From Bacteroidales bacterium (GTDB lineage Bacteria; Bacteroidota; Bacteroidia; Bacteroidales; UBA10428), in NCBI GenBank assembly GCA_016926235.1, contig JAFGOZ010000007.1, positions 1 to 7,289 of the forward strand: a DNA stretch of 7,289 bases, given 5' to 3'. Each line of letters begins with the position of its first letter. Positions within the stretch are counted from its first letter, which is position 1. This document shows, piece by piece, positions 1 to 6,318 of this stretch. A program made the position numbers and the translations under genes. Below the pieces are notes generated by a model. That model was given only the letters and a program-made list of their open reading frames with translations. It was not told the DNA's origin and ran no database searches.

Positions 1-141
1 CTTCTGACCGAAAGGCCCTTCATCTGTATTTATCAGAATGCAGGCATTTCGATACTGCTGCGAGCTATGTTTCCCTTTGCCTAATGTACACTTGCATAAC
101 TTATGCTCATCTTGATTTAAAGTTACTTTATACCGTACCAT
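1..141 (-). CDS. IS630-family transposase, N-terminal fragment (continues past left window edge)
   Basis: Reading the minus strand from the ATG at 141-139 gives 47 uninterrupted codons to the edge, beginning MVRYKVTLNQDEHKL and continuing through KHSSQQYRNACILINTDEG. This matches the usual opening of IS630/Tc1-like transposases: a short strand MxRYKVTL, a helix of charged residues, then the G-K-H-S-x-x-x-x-R-N-A-x-I-L-L-x-x-D-E-G stretch that begins the helix-turn-helix domain for terminal-repeat binding. The DDE catalytic domain lies outside the window, so intactness cannot be judged. Known biology: these enzymes cut and paste the element into TA dinucleotides. The ATG is chosen because it gives the family's usual N-terminus; in-frame TTG codons lie upstream. 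It sits at the far end of a surface-polysaccharide segment, a common setting for insertion sequences. The family call is from memory of the N-terminal pattern, not a search. Confidence 0.82.
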   Translation of the reverse strand, partial: MVRYKVTLNQDEHKLCKCTLGKGKHSSQQYRNACILINTDEGPFGQK

Positions 142-191
142 CGTTTTTGATGGCAAGTTAAACAATAATACAGACTTATTCAAGTTGACAT

Positions 192-203
192 GACACTAGT
201 GTC
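192..203. mobile_element. Perfect 12-bp palindrome, candidate right end of the IS630 element
   Basis: GACACTAGTGTC is a perfect palindrome centred on TA at 197-198, 56 bp upstream of the transposase start. IS630 elements end at a duplicated TA, so the element may end at 196 with TA 197-198 as the duplicated target. Read inward, the end would start GTGTCATGTCAACTTGAA. The matching GTGTC on the outer side is unexplained. The matching left inverted repeat is outside the window, so this boundary is inference. Confidence 0.35.
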
Positions 204-222
204 TTGGATAAAACATTCGACA

Positions 223-246
223 TTTTATGTAATCAATAACATAAAA
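223..246. terminator. AT-rich inverted repeat, possible weak terminator
   Basis: TTTTATGT (223-230) and ACATAAAA (239-246) are perfect complements, giving an 8-bp stem with an 8-base loop. It lies about 125 bp beyond the stop of the 124-residue gene in its direction of transcription. Only two of the eight pairs contain G or C, and the minus-strand sequence after it is not a clean T tract, so intrinsic termination is doubtful. It could equally belong to the insertion-sequence junction. Confidence 0.25.
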
Positions 247-371
247 AGCCGACTACAAAATGCTTTATAACAACTACTTACAACCGATAAATTTAAAGTT
301 TATTGCAAAATTGAGAATAAGAAAAAGATATTTTAAAAAAGACTGTAACCATTTGATTTTTCCCAACTATT

Positions 372-746
372 CTATATTTTTTCACATTTTTCAATTTCGA
401 CATCTGAATAATGAGGCCATAAATTGCTTTTGTAATTATTACATACAAAATATTGCAACCTCAATCTCCAATCGTTTGGTTTATCAAGAATAATATCTAT
501 TATTTCAGCCTTTCCAATTAACCTGCTTTTTGTTGCTTTTGTTTCTGGATCAGCTTCTCTAACGAGAACATTGGCTTTAACAAATTGACCTATGCGAAAA
601 GATGATTCGTTTTCGAATTTGCTTTTAAGCTCAGGTTGTAATTTCCCAAATTCTCTCCCGATTTCATATTCTTTCCCAGGCCCACAGTAGATTTTATCCA
701 ATTCAAAATCATACTCTCTCAAACCTTCTTTAGCATTATATTTCAT
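372..746 (-). CDS. Unrecognised 124-residue protein
   Basis: I do not recognise this family. The frame runs from an ATG at 746-744 to a TAG at 374-372. The product is soluble and charged, with no signal peptide or membrane segment. The first 50 residues are rich in Glu and Lys (EYDFELDKIYCGPGKEYEIG). From about residue 50 the pattern looks like alternating beta strands: FRIGQFVKANVLVRE, SRLIGKAEIIDIIL, WRLRLQYFVC, then a hydrophilic tail containing WPHYSDVEIEKCE. That could be a small OB- or SH3-like barrel, but this is only a guess from hydrophobic periodicity. It lies 108 bp downstream of the polymerase gene, behind a possible terminator, so it may be transcribed alone. It is very AT-rich like its neighbour. 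A plausible length, an ATG and a non-random composition support a real gene. Confidence 0.55.
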   Translation of the reverse strand: MKYNAKEGLREYDFELDKIYCGPGKEYEIGREFGKLQPELKSKFENESSFRIGQFVKANVLVREADPETKATKSRLIGKAEIIDIILDKPNDWRLRLQYFVCNNYKSNLWPHYSDVEIEKCEKI

Positions 747-820
747 TTTTCACCATTTAATGTTTGTATAATTGATAAAATTACCGGATATAGGTCTTGA
801 ATATACCAAAAGAATTATAA

Positions 821-842
821 TTTACTTATTGGTCTAAGTAAA
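821..842 (-). terminator. Inverted repeat just after the polymerase gene, candidate terminator
   Basis: TTTACTTA (821-828) and TAAGTAAA (835-842) form a perfect 8-bp stem with a 6-base loop, 12 bases beyond the stop of the polymerase gene on the minus strand. The minus-strand sequence after the stem is AT-rich (TTATAATTCTTTT) but not a pure T run. Position favours a terminator closing the polysaccharide operon; the weak AT stem argues for caution. Confidence 0.4.
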
Positions 843-854
843 TCGATCATTTGT

Positions 855-2222
855 CTACAGTAATTGCTTGCAAGAATGTAATGTACCCATCAAACCGCCA
901 TATAACCACCATGTGAAATACGCAAATAATGCATTGTGAGCATTTAAAGTGAATAGAAAAAATTGACCAGTAGAATAGACCAAAAATATTAAGCTTATTG
1001 AGATTAACAGTTTAGCCATATTTTTCAAGTCTATCCTTTCTGTAGTTTTTTCTTTATTTATTCCATATTTAATAAACCTGAAAATTAATATTATATACAA
1101 AAGAAATCCAATTATTCCAGTTACCCATAAAATTCTAAATATTTCTCCTTCGAAATATGTTCTAACCTTATTGTCATCTTTTCTAAGTAATCCATTCTCG
1201 TCTACATAATAACCTGATTCTTCAGTTCCTAATCCATTCCCAACAAATAACATCCACCTATTACCAATAACATAATTTACTGATTCCATAAAAAAAGGAT
1301 CACGACTCTCGGCTAAAGCCAATAAGTTACTTTTACCTGAAAAAAAATCTATAATAGTTATAAACCTTTCATTTTTAATGCCAACATGCTGTAGAAACAT
1401 AAAAATAATTACAAACAAAACACCTAAACCTGTAATTATCCTAACCCAGAAATTCCTAAACGTAGATGAATTAAACAGATATACTAAAAATGAAAAAACA
1501 GAAAAAATTAACCCTTGACGTGAGCCGATATTTACAATAATAAGTAAAGTAAGGAATACAATTAAAAACTTAATAACGACCTCAAACCGTAATGAAAGTT
1601 TTATATATAAAACAACATTCAAAATTGCAACAGAAAAAAGTGCAATTTGCGGTTTATCTAACCCCATAAAACCAAAAATATATCCATAAGAATTATAACT
1701 AATATTTCGTTTTACTATGTCCGTTGAAACTATATTCAACCATTCTAAAACACCTACAAATAATAATAATAACCAAACAGTTAATAATACATGAAAAGAT
1801 TCTTGGATACATATTTTATTGTTGAAATTTTTAAAAACAGAATATTTAAAGACAGAAACAACAATACAAGCTCTAACAATATGAAAAATAGCATCACTAA
1901 TGTTTATTGTATTGTTATTAAAATAAGCATTTATAGTAGCAATAAACGGTAGTCCGACTAATAATATAATAGTACTATAAAAAATAGACCTTGGGAATAA
2001 TTTAAGTTTAAAGGATTTAATAAAAATAGATCTAAAAAGATAATAAGCTCCAAATAAATCAATTAAATAAACAGGTCTTAAAAATGTAAAAATTGGAACT
2101 GGTAATAATAATGAAATAACAAACATTAAATATAACTTATCCTGAAATTTTCTTTTATAAAAGAGAAAGACAAAAAGAAAAATGGCAAATTGAAAAATAA
2201 AACTTACTTCGAAAGGATTCAC
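855..2222 (-). CDS. Polytopic O-antigen polymerase / ligase-like membrane protein (Wzy/WaaL type)
   Basis: This 455-residue protein is almost wholly hydrophobic, with roughly ten or more predicted membrane segments (for example about 5-22, 29-46, 80-98, 144-161, 192-208, 215-231, 236-251, 262-278, 365-385, 404-425). The family look comes from the G-S-R-Q-G stretch at 233-237 opening a membrane helix, as in the SRG motif of Wzy_C/WaaL proteins. A large outside loop then contains FVGNGLGTEESG (326-337) and leads to EGEIFRILWVTGIIGFLLY (358-376), like the family's GxGxG...(H/E)N...LxxxGxxG region. Such proteins polymerise lipid-linked repeat units in the periplasm or ligate glycan to an acceptor; which cannot be told here. 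The start is GTG: an in-frame TAG lies two codons upstream and the next Met is residue 33, inside the second helix. It is the most AT-rich gene of the block (25% GC in row 1681-1740), and low conservation is typical for this family. Confidence 0.85.
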   Translation of the reverse strand: MNPFEVSFIFQFAIFLFVFLFYKRKFQDKLYLMFVISLLLPVPIFTFLRPVYLIDLFGAYYLFRSIFIKSFKLKLFPRSIFYSTIILLVGLPFIATINAYFNNNTINISDAIFHIVRACIVVSVFKYSVFKNFNNKICIQESFHVLLTVWLLLLFVGVLEWLNIVSTDIVKRNISYNSYGYIFGFMGLDKPQIALFSVAILNVVLYIKLSLRFEVVIKFLIVFLTLLIIVNIGSRQGLIFSVFSFLVYLFNSSTFRNFWVRIITGLGVLFVIIFMFLQHVGIKNERFITIIDFFSGKSNLLALAESRDPFFMESVNYVIGNRWMLFVGNGLGTEESGYYVDENGLLRKDDNKVRTYFEGEIFRILWVTGIIGFLLYIILIFRFIKYGINKEKTTERIDLKNMAKLLISISLIFLVYSTGQFFLFTLNAHNALFAYFTWWLYGGLMGTLHSCKQLL

Positions 2223-2318
2223 GGTCTATAATTTATAGTCAATGTTATTTAACTAAAAAAATGTGGAAAATTCAACACTTAAATAAGTTAAGCAAATTTT
2301 TAGATTAAAATTATTTCA

Positions 2319-2936
2319 TTAAATCTTACGTATGAATTTCGCTGGGTTCCCGCCCCACACTTCATTATCCGGTATCTCTTTTGTTACCACCGAACAGGCA
2401 CCAACAATTGAATTTTCACCAATAATAACGCCTTTCAATATCGTAGAATGTGCGCCAATAAAGGCATTCTTTTTTATCACAACTGGGGCTGTTTTTGTAT
2501 TGGCAATATCTGTTTTGGATGTTTGTCTGTTGGCAAAATCCAGACTATGAAAATCGGTGTCATAAATAACAACATTACCTCCTATTTTCACAAAATCACC
2601 TATTTCTATGCAGTTATGACAAACAATGGCAGTGGAGCTCATTCCTACGTTGTTTCCAATTTTTAAATTGCCTCGCTTACCAACAATAATAGAGCAACGA
2701 TGAAACCGTCCTATGGGATTAGACATTTCCCGGTTATTCATAATAAAATTGTTACCAACTGAAAATTTGCCGCCCAAACCAACATTTATTTTAGGTACGC
2801 CTTTACTTTTAAAAGAACCGAAAAAAACTCCATTGGTATATAACAACCAATAAGTTCTTAAGAAATCGAATGGGTTCCGTAACTTGTTAAGCAATAACCT
2901 GAGACCTTTTACCAATAATACAATTACTCTTTGCAT
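2319..2936 (-). CDS. Left-handed beta-helix (hexapeptide repeat) acyltransferase
   Basis: This 205-residue enzyme of the LbetaH superfamily is similar in style to WcaF, NodL and maltose O-acetyltransferases. A short amphipathic N-terminus (1-37) precedes hexapeptide-like turns: LKIGNN (91-96), CIEIGDFVKIGGNVVI (109-124), VVIKKNAFIGAHSTI (152-166) and GVIIGENSIVGACSVVT (169-185). It closes with the typical VWGGNPAKFIRKI (193-205). The segment IYDTDFHSLDF (124-134) matches the loop carrying the catalytic His, which would be H130. Such enzymes form trimers and transfer an acetyl group from acetyl-CoA; in this setting the acceptor is probably a sugar of the surface glycan, though the exact acceptor cannot be read from sequence. 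Its ATG lies inside the end of the glycosyltransferase gene, giving a 13-bp overlap, so translational coupling is likely. Length is normal and the motifs look intact. Confidence 0.94.
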   Translation of the reverse strand: MQRVIVLLVKGLRLLLNKLRNPFDFLRTYWLLYTNGVFFGSFKSKGVPKINVGLGGKFSVGNNFIMNNREMSNPIGRFHRCSIIVGKRGNLKIGNNVGMSSTAIVCHNCIEIGDFVKIGGNVVIYDTDFHSLDFANRQTSKTDIANTKTAPVVIKKNAFIGAHSTILKGVIIGENSIVGACSVVTKEIPDNEVWGGNPAKFIRKI

Positions 2937-4195
2937 GGGTAAATAATAGAATTATATGCATTCATTAATTGCGCTTCTATCTTTTTCTTATCATGTCTTT
3001 CCATTGCTGCATGTCGTGCTTTTTGGCCAATTTCAAGGTATTTTTCAGCAACAAGAGAAAAATCGTTTATTATATGGGCTAATTCGAAAACTCCGTTAGA
3101 GGGGACAAGCATACCTGTTTCACCGTTTTTTATCAAGGTACCTACTCCGCCAACATTACAAGCAATTACAGGTAATCCAAGCATTTGAGCTTCACAAACA
3201 CTATTGGGGCTATTATCAATATATGAAGGATGTACAAACAGGTCTGCGTCTGAGAGAAGTTTAACCAATTGGTCTGAAACTTGGCTACCCATACAAATGA
3301 TATGATTATTTTTGTGTGAAATTTTTAATTTTTTCTCAAAATGTCTTAACAATAGGTCATCATCTTTCAAACCTACAATTTTCCATTCAAAATCTACTTT
3401 GGTTACTTTTTTAAGTAGTTCGGCCGTTTTTAAAACCACATCAATTCCCTTATAAAGAGTGGGAGAAAGAGTTGAAACAATACTAATCACCTGATTAGGC
3501 TGTTTGCACTTTCGCTTAACATTGTAAAACAATGGCCGTAATACTTCATCAACATGAAAATACTCAGACTGTGGGGCCAGCAATTTACTAACTTGCCTGT
3601 CCCATTGGGTACGACCCATAACATACCTGGAATCCAAAAAGTGTTTTTGCTCCCGAATAGCCTGATTCGTAAATTTTTGACACCCAAAAAAAGGGCTTGA
3701 TCCTTTCAGATTCTTAAGTACATATTGCCAACTACATAAAAAGCCATATTTATCAAAGCCTGCCGGGTAATATGCATTTTTAATTGGATTTATTAATCCC
3801 TGCAAATGAATAATAACAGGAACTTTTGTATGTGATTGAATTAATCCAAAAATTCCTTCTGTTCCAAAAACATGAATAACATCCGGTTTAAAATGTTCAA
3901 CAACCTTCATTAATTCAGGTACAAATTCATTGGCATTTTCTATTGAACCTGCTAAATTATTGAATATTGTTTTTAGCGGTTTGTATTTCCCAGAGGCACG
4001 TTTTATAGGGTAATAGGTTCTTCCATTTTGCTCTACACGGCCATTGTGATTTGGATGAAAAAAGGAGACTGCCAGCTCAACTTCATTTTTCTCTCTTAAA
4101 AGTTTTTCCAGCGAATCTATCCACCCGCCACCATGATAATTATGGTTTCCCTGTTCGTAAAGCGATGTGGTATTTGTAAACCAAAGGACCTTCAT
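2924..4195 (-). CDS. Glycosyltransferase, GT4 family (GT-B fold)
   Basis: This 423-residue cytoplasmic enzyme adds a sugar from a nucleotide-sugar donor to a lipid-linked glycan. The N-terminal acceptor domain opens with MKVLWFTNTT and a glycine-rich loop HGGGWIDSLEKLL (21-33), followed by FKPDVIHVFG (102-111) and VPVIIHLQG (125-133). The C-terminal donor domain starts with VISIVSTLSPTLYKGIDVV (236-254), in which K249-G250 is the usual phosphate-binding spot. It continues with WKIVGL (271-276) and LLSDADLFVHPSYIDNSP (313-330), then NSVCEAQMLGLPVIACNVGG (331-350). The E-x7-E signature of GT4 enzymes appears as D327-x7-E335, a conservative change at the first acid. Donor and linkage are not predictable. 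It begins 44 bp after wzx and overlaps the acyltransferase gene by 13 bp, so the three form an operon. Length and motifs suggest a working enzyme. Confidence 0.94.
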   Translation of the reverse strand: MKVLWFTNTTSLYEQGNHNYHGGGWIDSLEKLLREKNEVELAVSFFHPNHNGRVEQNGRTYYPIKRASGKYKPLKTIFNNLAGSIENANEFVPELMKVVEHFKPDVIHVFGTEGIFGLIQSHTKVPVIIHLQGLINPIKNAYYPAGFDKYGFLCSWQYVLKNLKGSSPFFGCQKFTNQAIREQKHFLDSRYVMGRTQWDRQVSKLLAPQSEYFHVDEVLRPLFYNVKRKCKQPNQVISIVSTLSPTLYKGIDVVLKTAELLKKVTKVDFEWKIVGLKDDDLLLRHFEKKLKISHKNNHIICMGSQVSDQLVKLLSDADLFVHPSYIDNSPNSVCEAQMLGLPVIACNVGGVGTLIKNGETGMLVPSNGVFELAHIINDFSLVAEKYLEIGQKARHAAMERHDKKKIEAQLMNAYNSIIYPCKE

Positions 4196-4239
4196 GTGTA
4201 TAATACTTTTTTAACTATTATTTCTTTACCTTGGATAAA

Positions 4240-5616
4240 TCAACTATTCCACAGTCCAACCACATTACCGCTCATTATTTTTTTGTATTGAATACGGAAA
4301 AGAATCATACAAGGTAATGTTGTAGTTAATGAAGCAGCAACAACACCTGCTGGACCAAAATCAAAATATTTACAAAAAAGAAAAGCCAAAGGTATTGTAA
4401 AAACAATAGAAAATATGGCGGTATAAAACTGTAACTGAATTTTCCCCGTTCCATTAATAAACGTATTAGGAGCTAAGGCCAGTACATTAACAATAAAGTA
4501 GAATGCCATTACAATAGTAATACTTATAGGCACCTTCACAGCTTCACCTATCCACACCATAAAAACCTTATCTGCAATCAACAACATAAATAAACAGACA
4601 GCAACAAATATAATAGCTAAAAAATCAAGCTTTTTCATCACACCCCGAATCCATCCCAAATCCTTTCGATAATAGGCATCTGTAATAGCTGACCAAAAGG
4701 GAGCTACTATAATACCAAAACCCATAGAAACCAAAGAGAAATATTTATACGCAATATTATATGCAGTAACCTCTTCAGGCCCATAGAATTGCGTAATTAG
4801 AATGTTTGATGTTGTAAAAAGTATTATTGCTGCTACTTGTACTATAAAAAATCTATACCCCAGCCCCATAATATCATTGAGCAGTTTAAACCGTACAAAT
4901 CCAATTGAAGGTGCAAAGAAACGATATGTTTTTGTGTAGAAAAAAAGTGAAGAGATAATTAATATCAAAATTGGAGCCAAGCCAATCACAACTCCCAAAT
5001 ATATTAATGACCCTTTAGTTGTTTGGGTTAATATAAATACTATCGATAACACCAACACTTGTCCCAACATATCAAAAAAAGCCGATTTAGCAGGCTTCTG
5101 ATCAGCAATGAGCACGGTATTAATGGTGCGCAATACCATTTGCAAACAAAAGAAACTAAAAACAACAAGAGCCAATAACGAAAGCTCGGCAGCCATTTCG
5201 GAAGGTGCATTAAGAATCAAACTCCAGTCCAAAAAGTAATTAACCACAAAAAACAAAAACCAAACAATAGTAAATATGATACTTAAAACGGCATAAGTAG
5301 TGCTAACATATTCGCGCGCCCTCTTTAAATCCCCTTTGGCTTTTGCTTCAGCAAATTTATTACGCAAACCATTCCCAAAACCAATATCAAAGAAACTAAA
5401 CCATGCCACAATAGAGCTTAGGGTTAGCCAAATACCATACTGGGTTGGATTTACATAATGAATGGTCATTGGCACCAGCAAAAGATTAACCCCAATACTA
5501 ACACCCTTAATTAAAAACGATGCAAAGATATTTTTCTTGGCAGCAATGCTTCGTTGATGCCCCTTTGTAAAGAAAGTTGAAACAATTTGGTTAATTTTAA
5601 GAACTGCCTCTTTCAA
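4240..5616 (-). CDS. wzx: Polysaccharide flippase (Wzx-type, MOP superfamily)
   Basis: This 458-residue inner-membrane protein has about twelve hydrophobic helices (roughly 31-50, 63-80, 107-128, 145-165, 183-198, 204-226, 256-276, 296-312, 332-350, 364-384, 398-416, 422-441), the normal size and topology for polysaccharide exporters. After the first helices comes DIGFGNGLRNKFAEAKAKGD (77-96), a clear family signature at the first cytoplasmic loops. Further support comes from NPTQYGIWLTLSS (56-68), FYGPEEVTAYNIAYKYF (277-293) and FINGTGKIQLQ (386-396). Known role: it moves undecaprenyl-linked oligosaccharide from the inner to the outer face of the cytoplasmic membrane. The start appears to be TTG; no ATG or GTG occurs in frame between the upstream TAG near 5678 and it, and the next Met (residue 50) would delete the first helix. 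It is the first gene of the block after a 1.4-kb gene-free region, so a promoter should lie just upstream, though I could not pick one out. Confidence 0.92.
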   Translation of the reverse strand: MKEAVLKINQIVSTFFTKGHQRSIAAKKNIFASFLIKGVSIGVNLLLVPMTIHYVNPTQYGIWLTLSSIVAWFSFFDIGFGNGLRNKFAEAKAKGDLKRAREYVSTTYAVLSIIFTIVWFLFFVVNYFLDWSLILNAPSEMAAELSLLALVVFSFFCLQMVLRTINTVLIADQKPAKSAFFDMLGQVLVLSIVFILTQTTKGSLIYLGVVIGLAPILILIISSLFFYTKTYRFFAPSIGFVRFKLLNDIMGLGYRFFIVQVAAIILFTTSNILITQFYGPEEVTAYNIAYKYFSLVSMGFGIIVAPFWSAITDAYYRKDLGWIRGVMKKLDFLAIIFVAVCLFMLLIADKVFMVWIGEAVKVPISITIVMAFYFIVNVLALAPNTFINGTGKIQLQFYTAIFSIVFTIPLAFLFCKYFDFGPAGVVAASLTTTLPCMILFRIQYKKIMSGNVVGLWNS

Positions 5617-5764
5617 AATAAAACTACTTTTTAGATAATAAGATCCTATATTTAAGAATATTTTACTCAGCTAATTTCTTGGCTATCAGAAAACCCTTGG
5701 TAATCGCCCAGACCATTTAATTATAATAAAACCTTTAAAACCCTCCCTGTTGGTGCGAATTGGC

Positions 5765-5774
5765 AATACGTATT
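5765..5774. repeat. 10-bp perfect palindrome
   Basis: AATACGTATT is perfectly palindromic and lies about 150 bp upstream of the wzx start. It could be an operator for a dimeric regulator of the polysaccharide operon, but a 10-bp palindrome is expected by chance fairly often, and nothing else supports it. Confidence 0.2.
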
Positions 5775-5823
5775 ATGGCTAATAGTTTGCGGGTTAATCC
5801 TTCCCACTAAATGAGCATTGTTT

Positions 5824-5894
5824 GGTCCACCCCACTCCGGGCATAGCCGTGAAACTTCGGCAACAGCTCAGTCGAGCACGAAGTCGAACGGACC
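5824..5894. repeat. Nested inverted repeats able to fold as one long branched hairpin
   Basis: Three complementary pairs are nested: GGTCC (5824-5828) with GGACC (5890-5894), ACTTCG (5854-5859) with CGAAGT (5879-5884), and GCTC (5866-5869) with GAGC (5874-5877). A further GCCG/CGGC pair (5846-5849, 5858-5861) would compete with the second stem. The whole is 71 bases, tRNA-like in length but without a 7-bp acceptor stem or a T-loop. On the minus strand it includes CGTTCGACTTCGTGCTCGAC, which resembles the TCGACTTCG-type repeats scattered through many bacterial intergenic regions. Function unknown. Confidence 0.45.
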
Positions 5895-5915
5895 GGTTAT
5901 TGGGAGGTTTGTCTC

Positions 5916-5943
5916 CCCCCGGTTGCGTGGGGCTTACCGGGGG
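5916..5943. repeat. GC-rich hairpin with 8-bp stem
   Basis: CCCCCGGT (5916-5923) pairs exactly with ACCGGGGG (5936-5943) around a 12-base loop. It is the strongest simple hairpin in the region. Neither strand has a T run after it, so it is not a canonical intrinsic terminator. Confidence 0.55.
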
Positions 5944-5955
5944 TTATGAAAGTTA

Positions 5956-5970
5956 AACTCCTCCGGAGTT
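5956..5970. repeat. Short hairpin AACTCC-TCC-GGAGTT
   Basis: A 6-bp perfect stem with a 3-base loop. Its form (CTCC facing GGAG, ending in GTT) resembles the paired ACCCC/GGGGT hairpins at 6709 and 6759, and it may be a single diverged member of the same class. Confidence 0.4.
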
Positions 5971-6028
5971 AGTCATCAGGCTTACAAAAGGTACTCCGTT
6001 GCTGGTTACTCATTTCTTCGCGATAATT

Positions 6029-6103
6029 GACTTCGTCGATCTTCGATTCTTTGCAAGCAAAGGGGCCAGGCCGAGCGGACTTCGTCGATCTTCGATTCTT
6101 TGC
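6029..6103. repeat. 26-bp direct repeat, two copies 49 bp apart
   Basis: Positions 6029-6054 and 6078-6103 are identical (starting GACTTCGTCGATCTTCG and ending TTCTTTGC). The first copy is followed by AAGCAAAG and a GC-rich GGGCCAGGCCGAGCG. The second is followed by a different hairpin (TCCCG...CGGGA, 6106-6121) and, later, the related AAGCGACCAAGCCGAGCAG (6137-6155). The two therefore look like successive copies of one unit, the second with extra sequence inside. Confidence 0.7.
6049..6077. repeat. Hairpin-plus-tail repeat unit, copy 1
   Basis: CTTTGC-AA-GCAAAG (6049-6062) is a perfect 6-bp hairpin, followed by GGGCCAGGCCGAGCG (6063-6077). A second copy of the same arrangement is at 6607-6635. 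The last stem pair differs between copies (C-G here, T-A there), so pairing is kept. Confidence 0.55.
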
Positions 6104-6152
6104 GCTCCCGATGAACCGGGATTTCGTAAACTCAAAAAGCGACCAAGCCGAG

Positions 6153-6180
6153 CAGTAATCAGTTATCAGTTTACAGTTTA
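6153..6180. repeat. Heptamer array with CAGT anchor (4 units)
   Basis: Four successive 7-base units each start with CAGT and differ in the last three bases: CAGTAAT, CAGTTAT, CAGTTTA, CAGTTTA. This has the same 7-base period as the GCTANNN arrays that follow, but a different fixed tetranucleotide. Confidence 0.65.
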
Positions 6181-6192
6181 AATTACCCATCA

Positions 6193-6220
6193 GCTATGCG
6201 TTACGAGTTATTAGCTGCTT
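6193..6220. repeat. Heptamer array, degenerate GCTANNN (4 units)
   Basis: The units GCTATGC, GTTACGA, GTTATTA and GCTGCTT keep the 7-base period, with the GCTA anchor partly degraded to GTTA. It lies between the CAGT array and the best GCTA array and may be an older copy. Confidence 0.5.
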
Positions 6221-6226
6221 ATTTTT

Positions 6227-6306
6227 CCTGTCAGCTACGCGCTACGCGCTACGAGCTAAGTGCTACGGGCTATCAGCTTCTTAGCCCTTACCGCTTAGCT
6301 CTTTGC
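6227..6306. repeat. Heptamer array GCTANNN (7 units) with conserved leader and tail
   Basis: A T-run and CCTGTCA (6227-6233) lead into GCTACGC, GCTACGC, GCTACGA, GCTAAGT, GCTACGG and GCTATCA (6234-6275). A 30-base tail follows (6277-6306) that itself has 7-base spacing (CTTAGCC, CTTACCG, CTTAGCT, CTTTGCC). Leader and tail recur in the array at 6319-6375, where the tail matches at 24 of 30 positions, so array plus tail behave as one composite unit with a variable number of heptamers. Confidence 0.8.
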
Positions 6307-6318
6307 CTTTTGCTTTTT

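Larger units (their letters stand above)
142..371. other. Gene-free AT-rich stretch between the IS transposase and the 124-residue gene
   Basis: This interval holds the presumed upstream end of the IS630 element (up to about 197) and then AT-rich sequence. The only ordered structures seen are the 192-203 palindrome and the inverted repeat at 223-246. A plus-strand open frame covers part of it, but it is antisense to the 124-residue gene, low in complexity and resembles no protein I know. No RNA gene or convincing promoter was found. Confidence 0.5.

Noticed and set aside
260..493. Plus-strand open frame of 77 codons
   Set aside because: Antisense to the 124-residue gene over half its length, made of AT-rich codons (Asn, Ile, Phe, Tyr), with no recognisable feature.
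2226..2238. CTATAATTTATAG palindrome just upstream of the wzy start as an operator or translation-control hairpin
   Set aside because: Six AT-rich base pairs in very AT-rich DNA are expected by chance, and a 1-base loop would not form.
2332..2666. Two plus-strand open frames opposite the acyltransferase gene
   Set aside because: They are antisense to a gene with clear hexapeptide repeats; the periodic codons of the true gene keep the opposite strand open.
3487..3687. Minus-strand open frame of 66 codons inside the glycosyltransferase gene
   Set aside because: Different frame from a well-supported GT4 enzyme, with no start context or homology.
5617..5760. Bacteroidota-type promoter (TAnnTTTG with upstream TTG) before wzx
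   Set aside because: No good match was found; TTATTTTG at the start codon differs at a key base and overlaps the start. The promoter must be assumed, not annotated.
5824..5894. A tRNA (71 bases closed by GGTCC/GGACC)
   Set aside because: No 7-bp acceptor stem, no T-arm with a TTCGA loop in the right place and no anticodon arm on either strand.
5916..5943. Intrinsic terminator
   Set aside because: The stem is strong but no T tract follows on either strand.
5969..6190. Minus-strand open frame of 73 codons, with a plus-strand frame of 60 codons opposite (5999-6181)
   Set aside because: Both run through the direct repeats and heptamer array, overlap on opposite strands, and show no domain, signal or family resemblance; part of each is simply the translated repeat.
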